A DNA stretch of 64,000 nucleotides. Source: Variovorax sp. SG517. Lineage in GTDB: Bacteria; Pseudomonadota; Gammaproteobacteria; Burkholderiales; Burkholderiaceae_C. The notes under the pieces are model-generated. The model worked only from the letters and a program-made list of their open reading frames with translations, was not told where the DNA came from and did no database searches. Shown piece by piece: positions 25,322-34,750 of the stretch (the first letter of the stretch is position 1; each line of letters opens with the position of its first letter). Made by a program: the position numbers and the translations under genes. The DNA is taken from contig NZ_JABMJG010000012.1 in the NCBI RefSeq assembly GCF_013376045.1, forward strand, positions 62,001 through 126,000, read 5' to 3'.

Positions 25322-27058
25322 TTGCAAGTAAATTCGCACGCTGTGCTGGCCGCAGCGCTGCTGGGCAGTCATCTATCTGTGCAAGCCCAAGTGCCGAGCA
25401 CACCACAGCCCTTTGTCGAGCAGCAACGCCAGCAAGAACGCGAACGCGCTTTGCGTGAGCAGAATGAGCGCACCGTCGATCAGCGTCCACAAGCTGCACC
25501 GCCAGTGCCCGCGCAGCGCATCCCCGAATCCGAGTCCCCGTGCTTCCGCATTAACCGTGTGTTGCTGGTCGGCGAGCAGTCCGAACCCTTCCAGTGGGCC
25601 GTTGCTGATCTGTCTGGCCCCGAAGGCAACGATTCTCCGGTCGGCCGATGCCTCGGCACGGCCGGCGTCAACGTCGTGCTCGCTCGTGCGCAGCAAGCTG
25701 TCATCGCACGCGGCTTCGTCACCACCCGTGTATTAGCCGCGCCGCAAGACTTGTCGACCCGCACGCTGACCCTCTCGTTGGTGCCAGGCCGTATCGCGGC
25801 GATTCGGACGACGTCCGATTCTTCATCCACGCTGCTCGGCAGTTCCGCCTTGCTGGCCACGGCCGTTCCCGCGCGCCCAGGTGATCTCCTGAACCTGCGC
25901 GACATCGAACAAGGCCTAGAGAACCTCAAGCGCGCCCCCACCGCCGAAGCCGACATCCAGATCGAGCCTTCAACAGCCCCCAACGCCAAGCCCGGCGACA
26001 GCGACCTCGTCGTCAAGTACGTTCAATCAAAGAAGTGGCGAGTCACCCTCAGCCTAGACGACAGCGGCACCGAAGCCACCGGCCGCTATCAGGCCGGCGC
26101 AACCCTGTCCCTGGACAACCCCTTCGGCCTGAACGACCTGTTCTACGTTAGCGCCAACCACAACATCAACAACCACGTCTTCGGCGACCCGGCCAAGGGC
26201 ACCGAAGGCCAGACCGTCCACTACTCACTGCCTTATGGCTACTGGCTGCTGGGCCTCACGGCCTCGAACAGTCAGTACCACCAGAGCGTGGCCGGCCTGA
26301 ACCAGGATTACGTCTACGCCGGCAAGACCAACAACGCCGAGGTCAAGCTCTCGCGCCTCGTCTACCGCGACCAGAGCCGAAAGACCACCGTGGCAATCAA
26401 GGGCTGGCGCCGCGAGTCGCGCAACTTCGTCGACGACACCGAGGTCGAGGTCCAGCACCGCGTGGTCGGTGGCTGGGAGCTCAGCCTCAATCACAAGGAG
26501 TACATCGGTGAGGCGACGCTCGAAGGCACGCTGGCCTACAAGCGCGGCACCGGCGGCTTCGGCTCGCGCACCGCGCCGGAAGAGGAGTTCGGCGAAGGCA
26601 CCTCGCGGCTGAAGCTCTACACCGCCGACATCAGCCTCAACGCGCCGTTCAAGCTCGGCGAGCAGAAGATGCGCTACTCCGGCCTGATCCGCGCCCAATG
26701 GAACCGCACGCCGCTGACGCCTCAGGATCGTTTCGCCATCGGCGGACGCTATACGGTGCGTGGCTTCGATGGCGAGACGAGCCTGATGGGCGAGCGCGGC
26801 TGGCTCATCCGAAACGACATCGGATGGGCCGTGGGTCAAAGCGGGGCGGAGTTGTACGTCGGTGCCGACTATGGCCACGTGGGTGGCCGCTCGACGGTCG
26901 ACCTGCTCGGCCGCAGCCTGGCCGGGGCCGTCATCGGCATGCGCGGCCAGTGGAGCAAGCTGAGCTACGACTTCTTCGTTGGCGCGCCGATCAGCAAGCC
27001 AGAGGGCTATCGCACTGCTAAGGTCACGCTGGGCTTCAATCTCAATGCAAGCTTCTGA
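25322..27058 (+). CDS. TpsB outer-membrane transporter (ShlB/FhaC/CdiB family)
   Basis: A 578-residue two-partner secretion transporter that exports the upstream exoprotein across the outer membrane. A short signal peptide (cleavage near VQAQ) is followed by a Gln/Arg/Glu-rich N-terminal helix region. Two POTRA domains come next: the ShlB-type POTRA around CFRINRVLLVGE and a second through residue ~230. The C-terminal 16-strand beta barrel carries the conserved VRGFDGE motif of the barrel-lining loop and ends in an aromatic residue (NASF), a normal outer-membrane signal. The start is TTG 25322, with AGGGGGA upstream; no ATG gives a complete signal peptide. Gene order toxin-immunity-TpsB matches the Burkholderia-type bcp arrangement rather than the E. 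coli cdiBAI order. Confidence 0.93.
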   Translation: MQVNSHAVLAAALLGSHLSVQAQVPSTPQPFVEQQRQQERERALREQNERTVDQRPQAAPPVPAQRIPESESPCFRINRVLLVGEQSEPFQWAVADLSGPEGNDSPVGRCLGTAGVNVVLARAQQAVIARGFVTTRVLAAPQDLSTRTLTLSLVPGRIAAIRTTSDSSSTLLGSSALLATAVPARPGDLLNLRDIEQGLENLKRAPTAEADIQIEPSTAPNAKPGDSDLVVKYVQSKKWRVTLSLDDSGTEATGRYQAGATLSLDNPFGLNDLFYVSANHNINNHVFGDPAKGTEGQTVHYSLPYGYWLLGLTASNSQYHQSVAGLNQDYVYAGKTNNAEVKLSRLVYRDQSRKTTVAIKGWRRESRNFVDDTEVEVQHRVVGGWELSLNHKEYIGEATLEGTLAYKRGTGGFGSRTAPEEEFGEGTSRLKLYTADISLNAPFKLGEQKMRYSGLIRAQWNRTPLTPQDRFAIGGRYTVRGFDGETSLMGERGWLIRNDIGWAVGQSGAELYVGADYGHVGGRSTVDLLGRSLAGAVIGMRGQWSKLSYDFFVGAPISKPEGYRTAKVTLGFNLNASF

Positions 27059-27104
27059 ATCACATCGCAACAGATCAACTGCTCAGTATTCAGGGAGAAA
27101 ACTC

Positions 27105-27776
27105 ATGTCCACGAAGATGGTTGCAACGCTGGTCGCAGCAGTTGCATTGACTGCCTGTGTCGCTCCAACGCAATACCGGGAGGCCGGGGCAGGAGGAAAC
27201 AACTTCGGCTATGCAAGCAGCAAGTTATCCGACCAGCTGTATCGGGTGCGCTTCACGGGTTCGTCACGCACGCCCTTGCGATGGGCCGATGCGTTCGTGC
27301 TCTATCGCACCGCGCAGATCGCGAAAGAGGCTGGCGCGCCAGCGTTCAAGATCGTCGAAGGCTCGGTCGACACCACGGTTCTTGCAGGCGACGATGTTTT
27401 TGGGCAGATGAGCCCGTTGGCTGATGTTGAAGTCAGTCAGGTGGCGCCGTATCCGCAGCGCGAAGGCGACCAGATCGTTGCAGCCCATGACCCCCACATG
27501 CAGCGAACCGCAGGTGCGGTGCCCATGTTCCGGGCGCCGCCGGCGCCGACGATGGTGAAGAGCCAGGCACCCTTGTTCATCTACATCCCGTCCAGTGGCC
27601 CGGGGCCTGCGCAGCCGGTGCGCTCGATACTCGTCGAGTTGCGATCCGATCCCAAGAACATGGATGCGCAGACATTCGTCACCGAAGAAGTACTCAGTCG
27701 CCTGGGGCCGCGGATCAAACATGCGGAGATGTCGGTGAAGATGACTCGCGCGTCGCAATCTTCCTCGGCCTTTTGA
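27105..27776 (+). CDS. CC0125/CC1285-like lipoprotein
   Basis: A 223-residue predicted lipoprotein. The N-terminus STKMVATLVAAVALTACVAP has a lipobox (LTAC, Cys about 18). The next region, FGYASSKLSDQLYRVRFTGS, then TP..WADAFVLYRTAQIAKEAG, resembles the CC0125/CC1285 family of small periplasmic lipoproteins of unknown function. AGGGAG precedes ATG 27105 with good spacing; the open frame extends upstream into tpsB but is not coding there. It is 46 bases after tpsB and so probably belongs to the same transcript. Burkholderia bcp loci carry a small lipoprotein gene (bcpO) between immunity and TpsB; this one is larger and lies after TpsB, so equivalence is speculative. Confidence 0.85.
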   Translation: MSTKMVATLVAAVALTACVAPTQYREAGAGGNNFGYASSKLSDQLYRVRFTGSSRTPLRWADAFVLYRTAQIAKEAGAPAFKIVEGSVDTTVLAGDDVFGQMSPLADVEVSQVAPYPQREGDQIVAAHDPHMQRTAGAVPMFRAPPAPTMVKSQAPLFIYIPSSGPGPAQPVRSILVELRSDPKNMDAQTFVTEEVLSRLGPRIKHAEMSVKMTRASQSSSAF

Positions 27777-27824
27777 ACCTTGATCGCAAGATGAGTTCGC
27801 CTGCAGTCGTTCGACCGTCAAGAC

Positions 27825-29462
27825 CTAGCGCGAGAACGACTCAACAGCCACTGGAATCCCCGGCGCCTCCCACCGATAGGCATCCCCCAGCACATCCCGC
27901 TCCGGCTTCTGCCCATTCCACCGGACATTGAGCAGGTCCATCAGGGTCCACCCCGCCCAGTCCGCCCGAAACGGCTGCAGCGCCGCATCCCGCGGCAGCG
28001 GCTGCCGGTTGCGCCACACCACGGCGGGAATGCGGTAGCCCGATGCGGTCGACGGACTATGTCCCGCGCGGTCGCTCACGTGGCCGACCTCCTGTCCGTG
28101 GTCCGACAGATACATCCACGCGCGGTACTCGCCCGGCTTACCGGGAGCGCGCGTCTGCTGCAGCAGCTCCGACACCACGAAGTCGTGATACAGCAGCGCC
28201 GCGTCGTATTCCTGCCTGAAGCGCCGCACCCAGGCCGAGCGGCCGTCCTTCACCAGGCCGTTCTCCACCGCATCGACGTTGTCGTCGAAAGGGTTGGCGT
28301 TCGCGGGAAAGCGCAGGCTGTAGTGCGGGTGCGCGCCCATCAGGTGGACGACGATGAGCTTGCGATCGGTGCTGGTGTCCGCCATTGCTTCCTGCACGCA
28401 GTCGAGGATCTCGCCGTCCAGCGACGCGCTGGCACGGCCGGGGGTGCGGTTGACCATGTCGACCACGTCGGCGAGGCGTGCGTGCTGCTGTTCGATGGCG
28501 AGGTCGTCGTGGTTGCTGATCCACCAGACCTTGTAGCCGGCGGCGCGTGCGAGTGCCAGCACGTGCGGCGGGTTCTCTGCGTCGGGCAGGCCGAAGTGGA
28601 ACATGTTGCGCAGCGCGGGCAGGGTGCTGGCGTCCACCGACCATGCGTTCTTCAGCACCGCCATCTGGTCGCCGGTCTGGGCCTTGTGCGCGAGCAGGCG
28701 CGGCGTGGTCGGGCGGCCGTAGCCGTAGAGGGCCATGTTGTCGCGGTTGATGCTGTCGGTGATGACCAGCACCACGGTGGAGGGGCCCGACTGCGTCATG
28801 GCGGGCGCGATGGCCTTGGCCTGCGCCATCAGGCGGTCGCGCTGCTTCTGCTGGTCGGCCCAGGCGGAGCGCAGCGCATGGAGGGAATCGACCCACTGGG
28901 TCCAGAAGATCGCCGGATGCAGCCTGCGCCAGGGCTTGCTGGCATAGGCCACGCAAGAGAGCAGGAGCAGCAGCGCGACGAGGGCCACCATCCATCGCGA
29001 AGGCCGAGCCGACGGCGCCGCGCCCGCCGCGGCACCGCGCCGCGCGAACATGCCCACGAGCACGCCCGCCACCACCAGCACCGCACCCCACACGGCGGCA
29101 GAGCGCCAGTGCATCCACAGGTATTCGGCGCCTTCGCGTGCGTTGGTGTTGGCCGCGGCGCCGAGCACCATCGTGCCGTCTGGTGCGGCCTGGTAGGTGT
29201 CGAGCAGGTAGGCGCGCACCGCGCCGTCGATCGCGAAGCCCATCGCCCAGAGCCACACGAGCGCGGTGCGCACGTGCCGCATGCGGGCGCTGCGCAAGGG
29301 CCATGCGAGCCACAGCACCATCGGCAGGGCGAGCACCGCGAGTTGCGCAATGCGGCGGCCGTCGTGGCCCAGCGCGATGAGGGCCAGGAGCGTGGCTCCG
29401 ACCACGCCGCAGGCGAGCAGCGCGTTGCGCGACGGGGAGATTTCGTTGGTTGAAGTGGTCAA
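27825..29462 (-). CDS. Phosphoethanolamine transferase-like membrane sulfatase-fold protein
   Basis: A 545-residue inner-membrane protein with about five N-terminal membrane helices (residues ~15-175) and a periplasmic alkaline-phosphatase/sulfatase-fold domain. Recognisable active-site segments are ITDSINRDNMALYGYGRPTT (about residue 236), the nucleophile region DASTLPALRNMF and the zinc-binding LSDHGQEVGH (about residue 455). Related EptA/EptB/OpgE enzymes transfer phosphoethanolamine to lipid A, core sugars or glucans. The usual E-S/T-x-R opening is D-S-I-N-R here and the common disulfide cysteines are few, so it is a divergent member and the acceptor is unknown. It is convergent with the lipoprotein gene and has no partner gene. 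Confidence 0.83.
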   Translation of the reverse strand: MTTSTNEISPSRNALLACGVVGATLLALIALGHDGRRIAQLAVLALPMVLWLAWPLRSARMRHVRTALVWLWAMGFAIDGAVRAYLLDTYQAAPDGTMVLGAAANTNAREGAEYLWMHWRSAAVWGAVLVVAGVLVGMFARRGAAAGAAPSARPSRWMVALVALLLLLSCVAYASKPWRRLHPAIFWTQWVDSLHALRSAWADQQKQRDRLMAQAKAIAPAMTQSGPSTVVLVITDSINRDNMALYGYGRPTTPRLLAHKAQTGDQMAVLKNAWSVDASTLPALRNMFHFGLPDAENPPHVLALARAAGYKVWWISNHDDLAIEQQHARLADVVDMVNRTPGRASASLDGEILDCVQEAMADTSTDRKLIVVHLMGAHPHYSLRFPANANPFDDNVDAVENGLVKDGRSAWVRRFRQEYDAALLYHDFVVSELLQQTRAPGKPGEYRAWMYLSDHGQEVGHVSDRAGHSPSTASGYRIPAVVWRNRQPLPRDAALQPFRADWAGWTLMDLLNVRWNGQKPERDVLGDAYRWEAPGIPVAVESFSR

Positions 29463-29554
29463 GCAGGCAGCGCAACAGATCGGAAGCGGGCGAATTCTGC
29501 CCCCGGGCTCGTGCTGCCGACCTCAGTGCCCCGACGGTGGCGGGGTCTTTGGAA

Positions 29555-31054
29555 TCAGGTCGCCGTAGCCTGGCGCACGGCGCGCTCCCAGCGCGCCATC
29601 GATTCCTCGGCCTGCGCGCGACCCATGGTCGGCATGAAGCGCCGCTCGATCTTCCACAGCTTCGACAGCTGTCGTGCGTCGGTGTAGACCCCGGTCGAAA
29701 GGCCCGCGAGGTACGCGGCGCCGAGCGCAGTGGTCTCGATGACTTCGGGCCGCACCACCGGAATTCCGAGCAAGTCGGCCTGGAACTGCATCAGCAGGTC
29801 GTTCACGCTCGCGCCGCCGTCCACGCGCAGTTCGGCCACGGGCTTGCCGCCGGCGGCCACCGCGTCGCGGCTCATGGCCTGCAGCAGCGCGGCGCTCTGG
29901 TAGGCGATGCTCTCCAGCGCGGCGCGCGCGATGTGCGCCACCGTGGTTCCACGCGTGAGGCCGGTGATCGTGCCGCGCGCGTCGGCGTCCCAGTAGGGCG
30001 CGCCCAGGCCGGTGAAGGCCGGCACCATCATCACGCCGCCCGCGTCGGGCACGCTCTCGGCGAGCGACTGCACCTCGGCGCTGCCCTTGATGGCCTTGAG
30101 GCCGTCGCGCAGCCACTGCACCACGGCGCCGCCGACGAACACGCTGCCTTCCATCGCGTACTGCGGCTTCGCATCGGTCTGCGCCGCGCTGGTTACGAGC
30201 AGGCCGTTGTGCGAGGGCTGGAACTCGCCGCCGGTGTGCATCAGCAGGAAGCAGCCGGTGCCGTAGGTGTTCTTGGCCATGCCGGCCTCGAAGCAGGCCT
30301 GGCCGAAGAGGGCGCTTTGCTGGTCGCCGGCCACGCCGCCGATGGGCAGTGCGTGGCCCAGCAGCGCCGCGTCGGTATCCGCGAAGTGCGAGCTCGAGGG
30401 CTGCACCTTCGGCATCAGCGAGGCGGGAATGTCGAGCGCCTTCAGCAGGTCGGCGTCCCACTCGTTGGCGTGCACGTTGAAGAGCATGGTGCGCGAGGCG
30501 TTGCTCACGTCGGTCACGTGCACCTTGCCGCCGGTGAGCTGCCACATGAGCCAGCTGTCGACGGTGCCGAAGGCGAGCTCGCCGCGCGCGGCCTGTTCGC
30601 GCGCGCCGGACACGTTGTCGAGCAGCCATCGCAGCTTGGTGCCGGAGAAGTAGGCGTCGATGACGAGGCCGGTCTTCTCGCGGATGGTGTCCGTCATGCC
30701 TTCGTCGCGCAGCTGCGCGCACAGCGGCTCGGCGCGACGGTCCTGCCAGACGATGGCGTGGTGCACCGGCTGGCCCGTCTTGCGGTTCCACAGCACGGTG
30801 GTCTCGCGCTGGTTGGTGATGCCGATGGCGTGGATGTCGGTGGGCTTGAGCTTCGCCTTTGCGAGCACCTCGCGCGCGGTGGCGAGCTGGCTGCGCCAGA
30901 TTTCCATCGGGTCGTGCTCGACCCAGCCGGGCTGCGGGTAGATCTGCGTCAGTTCCTTCTGCGCGATGGCGACGATGTGGCCCTCGCGGTCGAACACGAT
31001 GCTGCGCGAGCTGGAGGTGCCCTGGTCCAGGGCGAGCAGGTAGGTGGTCGTCAT
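29555..31054 (-). CDS. glpK: Glycerol kinase
   Basis: A 499-residue FGGY-family kinase converting glycerol and ATP to glycerol 3-phosphate in the cytoplasm. The phosphate-binding start LLALDQGTSSSRSIVFD, the QPGWVEHDP segment, WNRKTGQPVHHAIVWQDRR and the C-terminal DGGASVNDLLMQFQADLLG are all as in characterised glycerol kinases, and length is normal. AAGGAAC lies before ATG 31054. It follows glpR by 25 bases on the same strand, so the regulator and kinase form one unit divergent from glpD. It provides the substrate for the GlpD enzyme and uses glycerol imported by the ABC system downstream. Confidence 0.97.
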   Translation of the reverse strand: MTTTYLLALDQGTSSSRSIVFDREGHIVAIAQKELTQIYPQPGWVEHDPMEIWRSQLATAREVLAKAKLKPTDIHAIGITNQRETTVLWNRKTGQPVHHAIVWQDRRAEPLCAQLRDEGMTDTIREKTGLVIDAYFSGTKLRWLLDNVSGAREQAARGELAFGTVDSWLMWQLTGGKVHVTDVSNASRTMLFNVHANEWDADLLKALDIPASLMPKVQPSSSHFADTDAALLGHALPIGGVAGDQQSALFGQACFEAGMAKNTYGTGCFLLMHTGGEFQPSHNGLLVTSAAQTDAKPQYAMEGSVFVGGAVVQWLRDGLKAIKGSAEVQSLAESVPDAGGVMMVPAFTGLGAPYWDADARGTITGLTRGTTVAHIARAALESIAYQSAALLQAMSRDAVAAGGKPVAELRVDGGASVNDLLMQFQADLLGIPVVRPEVIETTALGAAYLAGLSTGVYTDARQLSKLWKIERRFMPTMGRAQAEESMARWERAVRQATAT

Positions 31055-31079
31055 TCGTTCTTGTTCCTTCTGTTCGTCT

Positions 31080-31850
31080 TCAGTTCTCGCGCGCGATCTC
31101 CAGGCGCACCTGGGCGGCGTTCAGCAGATCGCTGAAGGGCGCGGGCGGCTCGGCATCGGTGAAGAGCCGGTCGATCTGCGAGAGGGTGCCCAGCTGGATC
31201 ATTGCCGGCCGGTTGAACTTGCTGGCGTCGGCGGCCAGCCACACCTCGCGCGCCTGCGCGATGATGGTTTGCGCCACCTTCACCTCGCGCAGGTCGAAGT
31301 CGCGCAGCGAGCCGTCGGCCTCGATGCTCGACACGCCGATGAGGGCGATGTCGACCTTGAACTGGCGGATGAAGTCGATGGTGGCCTCGCCCACGATGGC
31401 GCGGTCGCGCGGGCGCACCGAGCCACCCGCCACGATCACCTCGCACGAGGTGTTGCCGCTGAGGATGGTGGCCACGTTCAGGTTGTTGGTGATCACGCGC
31501 AGGCCGGTGTGGCGCAGCAACGCCTTGGCGATGGCCTCGGTGGTGGTGCCGATGTTCAGGATCAGCGAGCAGTCGTTGGGCACCAGCTGCGCCACGCGGC
31601 GCGCGATTCGCGCCTTGCCTTCGGCGTGCAGCGTCTCGCGCTGCTGGTAGCCGATGTTCTCCGTGGTCGAGCTGGGCACGCGCACGCCGCCGTGGAACCG
31701 GGTGAGCAGCCCCGCGTCGGCCAGCCGCTGCACGTCGCGCCGCACGGTCTGCAGGGTCACGCCGAGCATGTCGGCGAGTTGCTCGACGGTGACGGAGCCG
31801 CGCGCGCGCACGGTGTCCAGGAGGTTGATCTGGCGGGGATTGGAGTTCAC
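31080..31850 (-). CDS. glpR: DeoR-family regulator of glycerol metabolism
   Basis: A 256-residue DeoR/GlpR repressor. The N-terminal winged helix-turn-helix reads VTVEQLADMLGVTLQTVRRD followed by HGGVRVPSS; the C-terminal sugar-phosphate-sensing domain contains LNIGTTTEAIAKALL. GlpR proteins bind glycerol 3-phosphate and release DNA. The start is GTG 31850, which has only a weak ribosome site. Its location between glpK and the divergent glpD makes the shared 123-base intergenic region the likely operator; an AT-rich stretch with two CGAA half-repeats is there. Confidence 0.94.
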   Translation of the reverse strand: MNSNPRQINLLDTVRARGSVTVEQLADMLGVTLQTVRRDVQRLADAGLLTRFHGGVRVPSSTTENIGYQQRETLHAEGKARIARRVAQLVPNDCSLILNIGTTTEAIAKALLRHTGLRVITNNLNVATILSGNTSCEVIVAGGSVRPRDRAIVGEATIDFIRQFKVDIALIGVSSIEADGSLRDFDLREVKVAQTIIAQAREVWLAADASKFNRPAMIQLGTLSQIDRLFTDAEPPAPFSDLLNAAQVRLEIAREN

Positions 31851-31904
31851 GGAGGCGTCTTGGAATGCGGGAAGACTGAGGCCGAGAGTACTCGGCGCGT
31901 CACT

Positions 31905-31928
31905 TTAAAGCGAACAAAAACGAATCGG
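31905..31928. promoter_or_regulatory. Candidate GlpR operator in the glpR-glpD intergenic region
   Basis: Within the otherwise GC-rich window the divergent region holds CTTTAAAG and GCGAACAAAAACGAATCGG. The repeated CGAAC/CGAAT blocks 10 bases apart resemble the TTCGTTTTCGTT-type tandem sites bound by GlpR/DeoR regulators in other proteobacteria. The glpD ribosome site AAGGAATCC lies just downstream before ATG 31973. Binding is inferred. Confidence 0.5.
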
Positions 31929-31972
31929 CCTAAGGGAAAACTCGTAGGAAAATCGCGCCAAAAGGAATCCAA

Positions 31973-33637
31973 ATGAAAAAACTCGAAAATACAATGGCCG
32001 CCGTCAGTGACCAAAGTCACGCTTCAACGGACCCAATTCCTGTGAGCGCTTTTTCTTCCGGTTCGCCCGCGCCAGCCACCGATTGCGACGTGCTGATCGT
32101 CGGCGGCGGCATCAACGGCTGCGGCATCGCACGCGATCTCGCGGGCCGCGGCTGGCGCGTGGTGCTGTGCGAAAAGGACGATCTCGCCTCGCACACCTCT
32201 TCTTCCTCCACCAAGCTGATCCACGGCGGCCTGCGCTACCTCGAGTACTACGAGTTCTCGCTGGTGCGCAAGGCGCTGCAGGAGCGCGAGGTGCTGCTCA
32301 AGAGCGCGCCGCACATCATGTGGCCGCTGCGCTTCGTGATGCCGCACGACCCGTCGATGCGCCCGGCCTGGATGATCCGCATCGGCCTCTTCATGTACGA
32401 CCACCTCGCCCGCCGCGAGGTGCTGCCGGGTTCCCGCAGCGTCGACCTGCGCGCGCATGCGGCCGGCAAGCCGCTGAAGGCGCAGTACAAGCGCGGCTTC
32501 ATCTATTCCGACGGCTGGGTGGACGACGCCCGCCTCGTGGTGCTGAACGCGCTCGACGCCCAGGCGCACGGCGCCGAGGTGCTGACCCGCACGCGCTGCG
32601 TGAACGCGAAGCGCGACGCCGATGGCTGGACCGCCACGCTGCTGGGCGCCGACGGCAACAAGCGCACGCTGCGCGCCCGCGCGGTGGTCAATGCCGCGGG
32701 GCCCTGGGCCGAATCCTTCCTGCGCGGCGTGGCGCAATCGGCCAGGGGCGAGACCCTGGCCACCAAGAGCCTGCGCCTGGTGAAGGGCAGCCACATCGTG
32801 GTGCCGCGCCTGTTCGAGCACGACCACGCCTACATCTTCCAGAACCCCGACAAGCGGATTATCTTCGCCATTCCCTACCAGGACGAGTTCACGCTGATCG
32901 GCACCACCGACATCGAACTCACCGGCGACGACCCCGGCGCCGCGCGCATCGCGCAGGAAGAGATCGACTACCTCTGCACCCAGGCCAGCCGCTACTTCGA
33001 GAAGCCCATCGCGCCTTCCGACGTGGTCTGGACCTACTCGGGCGTGCGCCCGCTGCTGGACGACGATTCGGGCGACCCCTCCGCCGTCACGCGCGACTAC
33101 CTGCTCGAGTCGAATACCGAGGCCGCGCCGCTGCTGTCGGTGTGGGGCGGCAAGATCACCACCTTCCGCAAGCTGGCGGAGGACGCGGCCGACGAAGTGG
33201 GGCGCATGCTGGGCCAGTCGGGCGCGCAACGCCCGGCATGGACCGACGGCGCCTTCCTCGCGGGCGGCGACCTGTCGGACTGGATCGGCGCCGCGAAACG
33301 GCCCGACGACGACTTCGAGCGCTTCGTCTCGGCCGTGCAGGCCAGGTACCCCTGGCTCCAGGGCCAGCTGACGCGGCGCCTGGCGCGGGCCTACGGCGCG
33401 CGCATCGGGCAGTTGCTCGGCGACGCGAAGTCCCTGGCCGACCTGGGTACCGAAGTGGCGCCTGGCCTGTTCGAGCGCGAACTGCGCTTCCTGCAGGACA
33501 ACGAGTGGGCCATGAGCGCCGAAGACGTGCTCTGGCGCCGCTCCAAGCTGGGCCTGCACTACACGCCCGAGCAGCGCGAGCAGGTCGCGCGCTGGCTGCA
33601 GCAACAGCCGCAACAAGTCCGCGCCGGCGGCAACTAG
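31973..33637 (+). CDS. glpD: Aerobic glycerol-3-phosphate dehydrogenase
   Basis: A 554-residue FAD enzyme that oxidises glycerol 3-phosphate to dihydroxyacetone phosphate at the inner membrane and passes electrons to quinone. The FAD-binding motif DVLIVGGGINGCGIARDLAG begins near residue 38, followed by LIHGGLRYLEYYEFSLVRKAL, with FAIPYQDEFTLIGTTDIEL further on; these match GlpD of E. coli and relatives. Compared with most homologues it has ~35 extra N-terminal residues of low conservation; an internal ATG 12 bases after the first codon block (AAVSDQ...) is a possible alternative start, but the AAGGAATCC site favours 31973. It is the first gene of the rightward glp operon. Confidence 0.96.
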   Translation: MKKLENTMAAVSDQSHASTDPIPVSAFSSGSPAPATDCDVLIVGGGINGCGIARDLAGRGWRVVLCEKDDLASHTSSSSTKLIHGGLRYLEYYEFSLVRKALQEREVLLKSAPHIMWPLRFVMPHDPSMRPAWMIRIGLFMYDHLARREVLPGSRSVDLRAHAAGKPLKAQYKRGFIYSDGWVDDARLVVLNALDAQAHGAEVLTRTRCVNAKRDADGWTATLLGADGNKRTLRARAVVNAAGPWAESFLRGVAQSARGETLATKSLRLVKGSHIVVPRLFEHDHAYIFQNPDKRIIFAIPYQDEFTLIGTTDIELTGDDPGAARIAQEEIDYLCTQASRYFEKPIAPSDVVWTYSGVRPLLDDDSGDPSAVTRDYLLESNTEAAPLLSVWGGKITTFRKLAEDAADEVGRMLGQSGAQRPAWTDGAFLAGGDLSDWIGAAKRPDDDFERFVSAVQARYPWLQGQLTRRLARAYGARIGQLLGDAKSLADLGTEVAPGLFERELRFLQDNEWAMSAEDVLWRRSKLGLHYTPEQREQVARWLQQQPQQVRAGGN

Positions 33638-33674
33638 GCCGGACACACAAGGGAAGAGAAGAGGAAGAGCGCCA

Positions 33675-34748
<1,074 letters not shown>

Positions 34749-34750
34749 CC

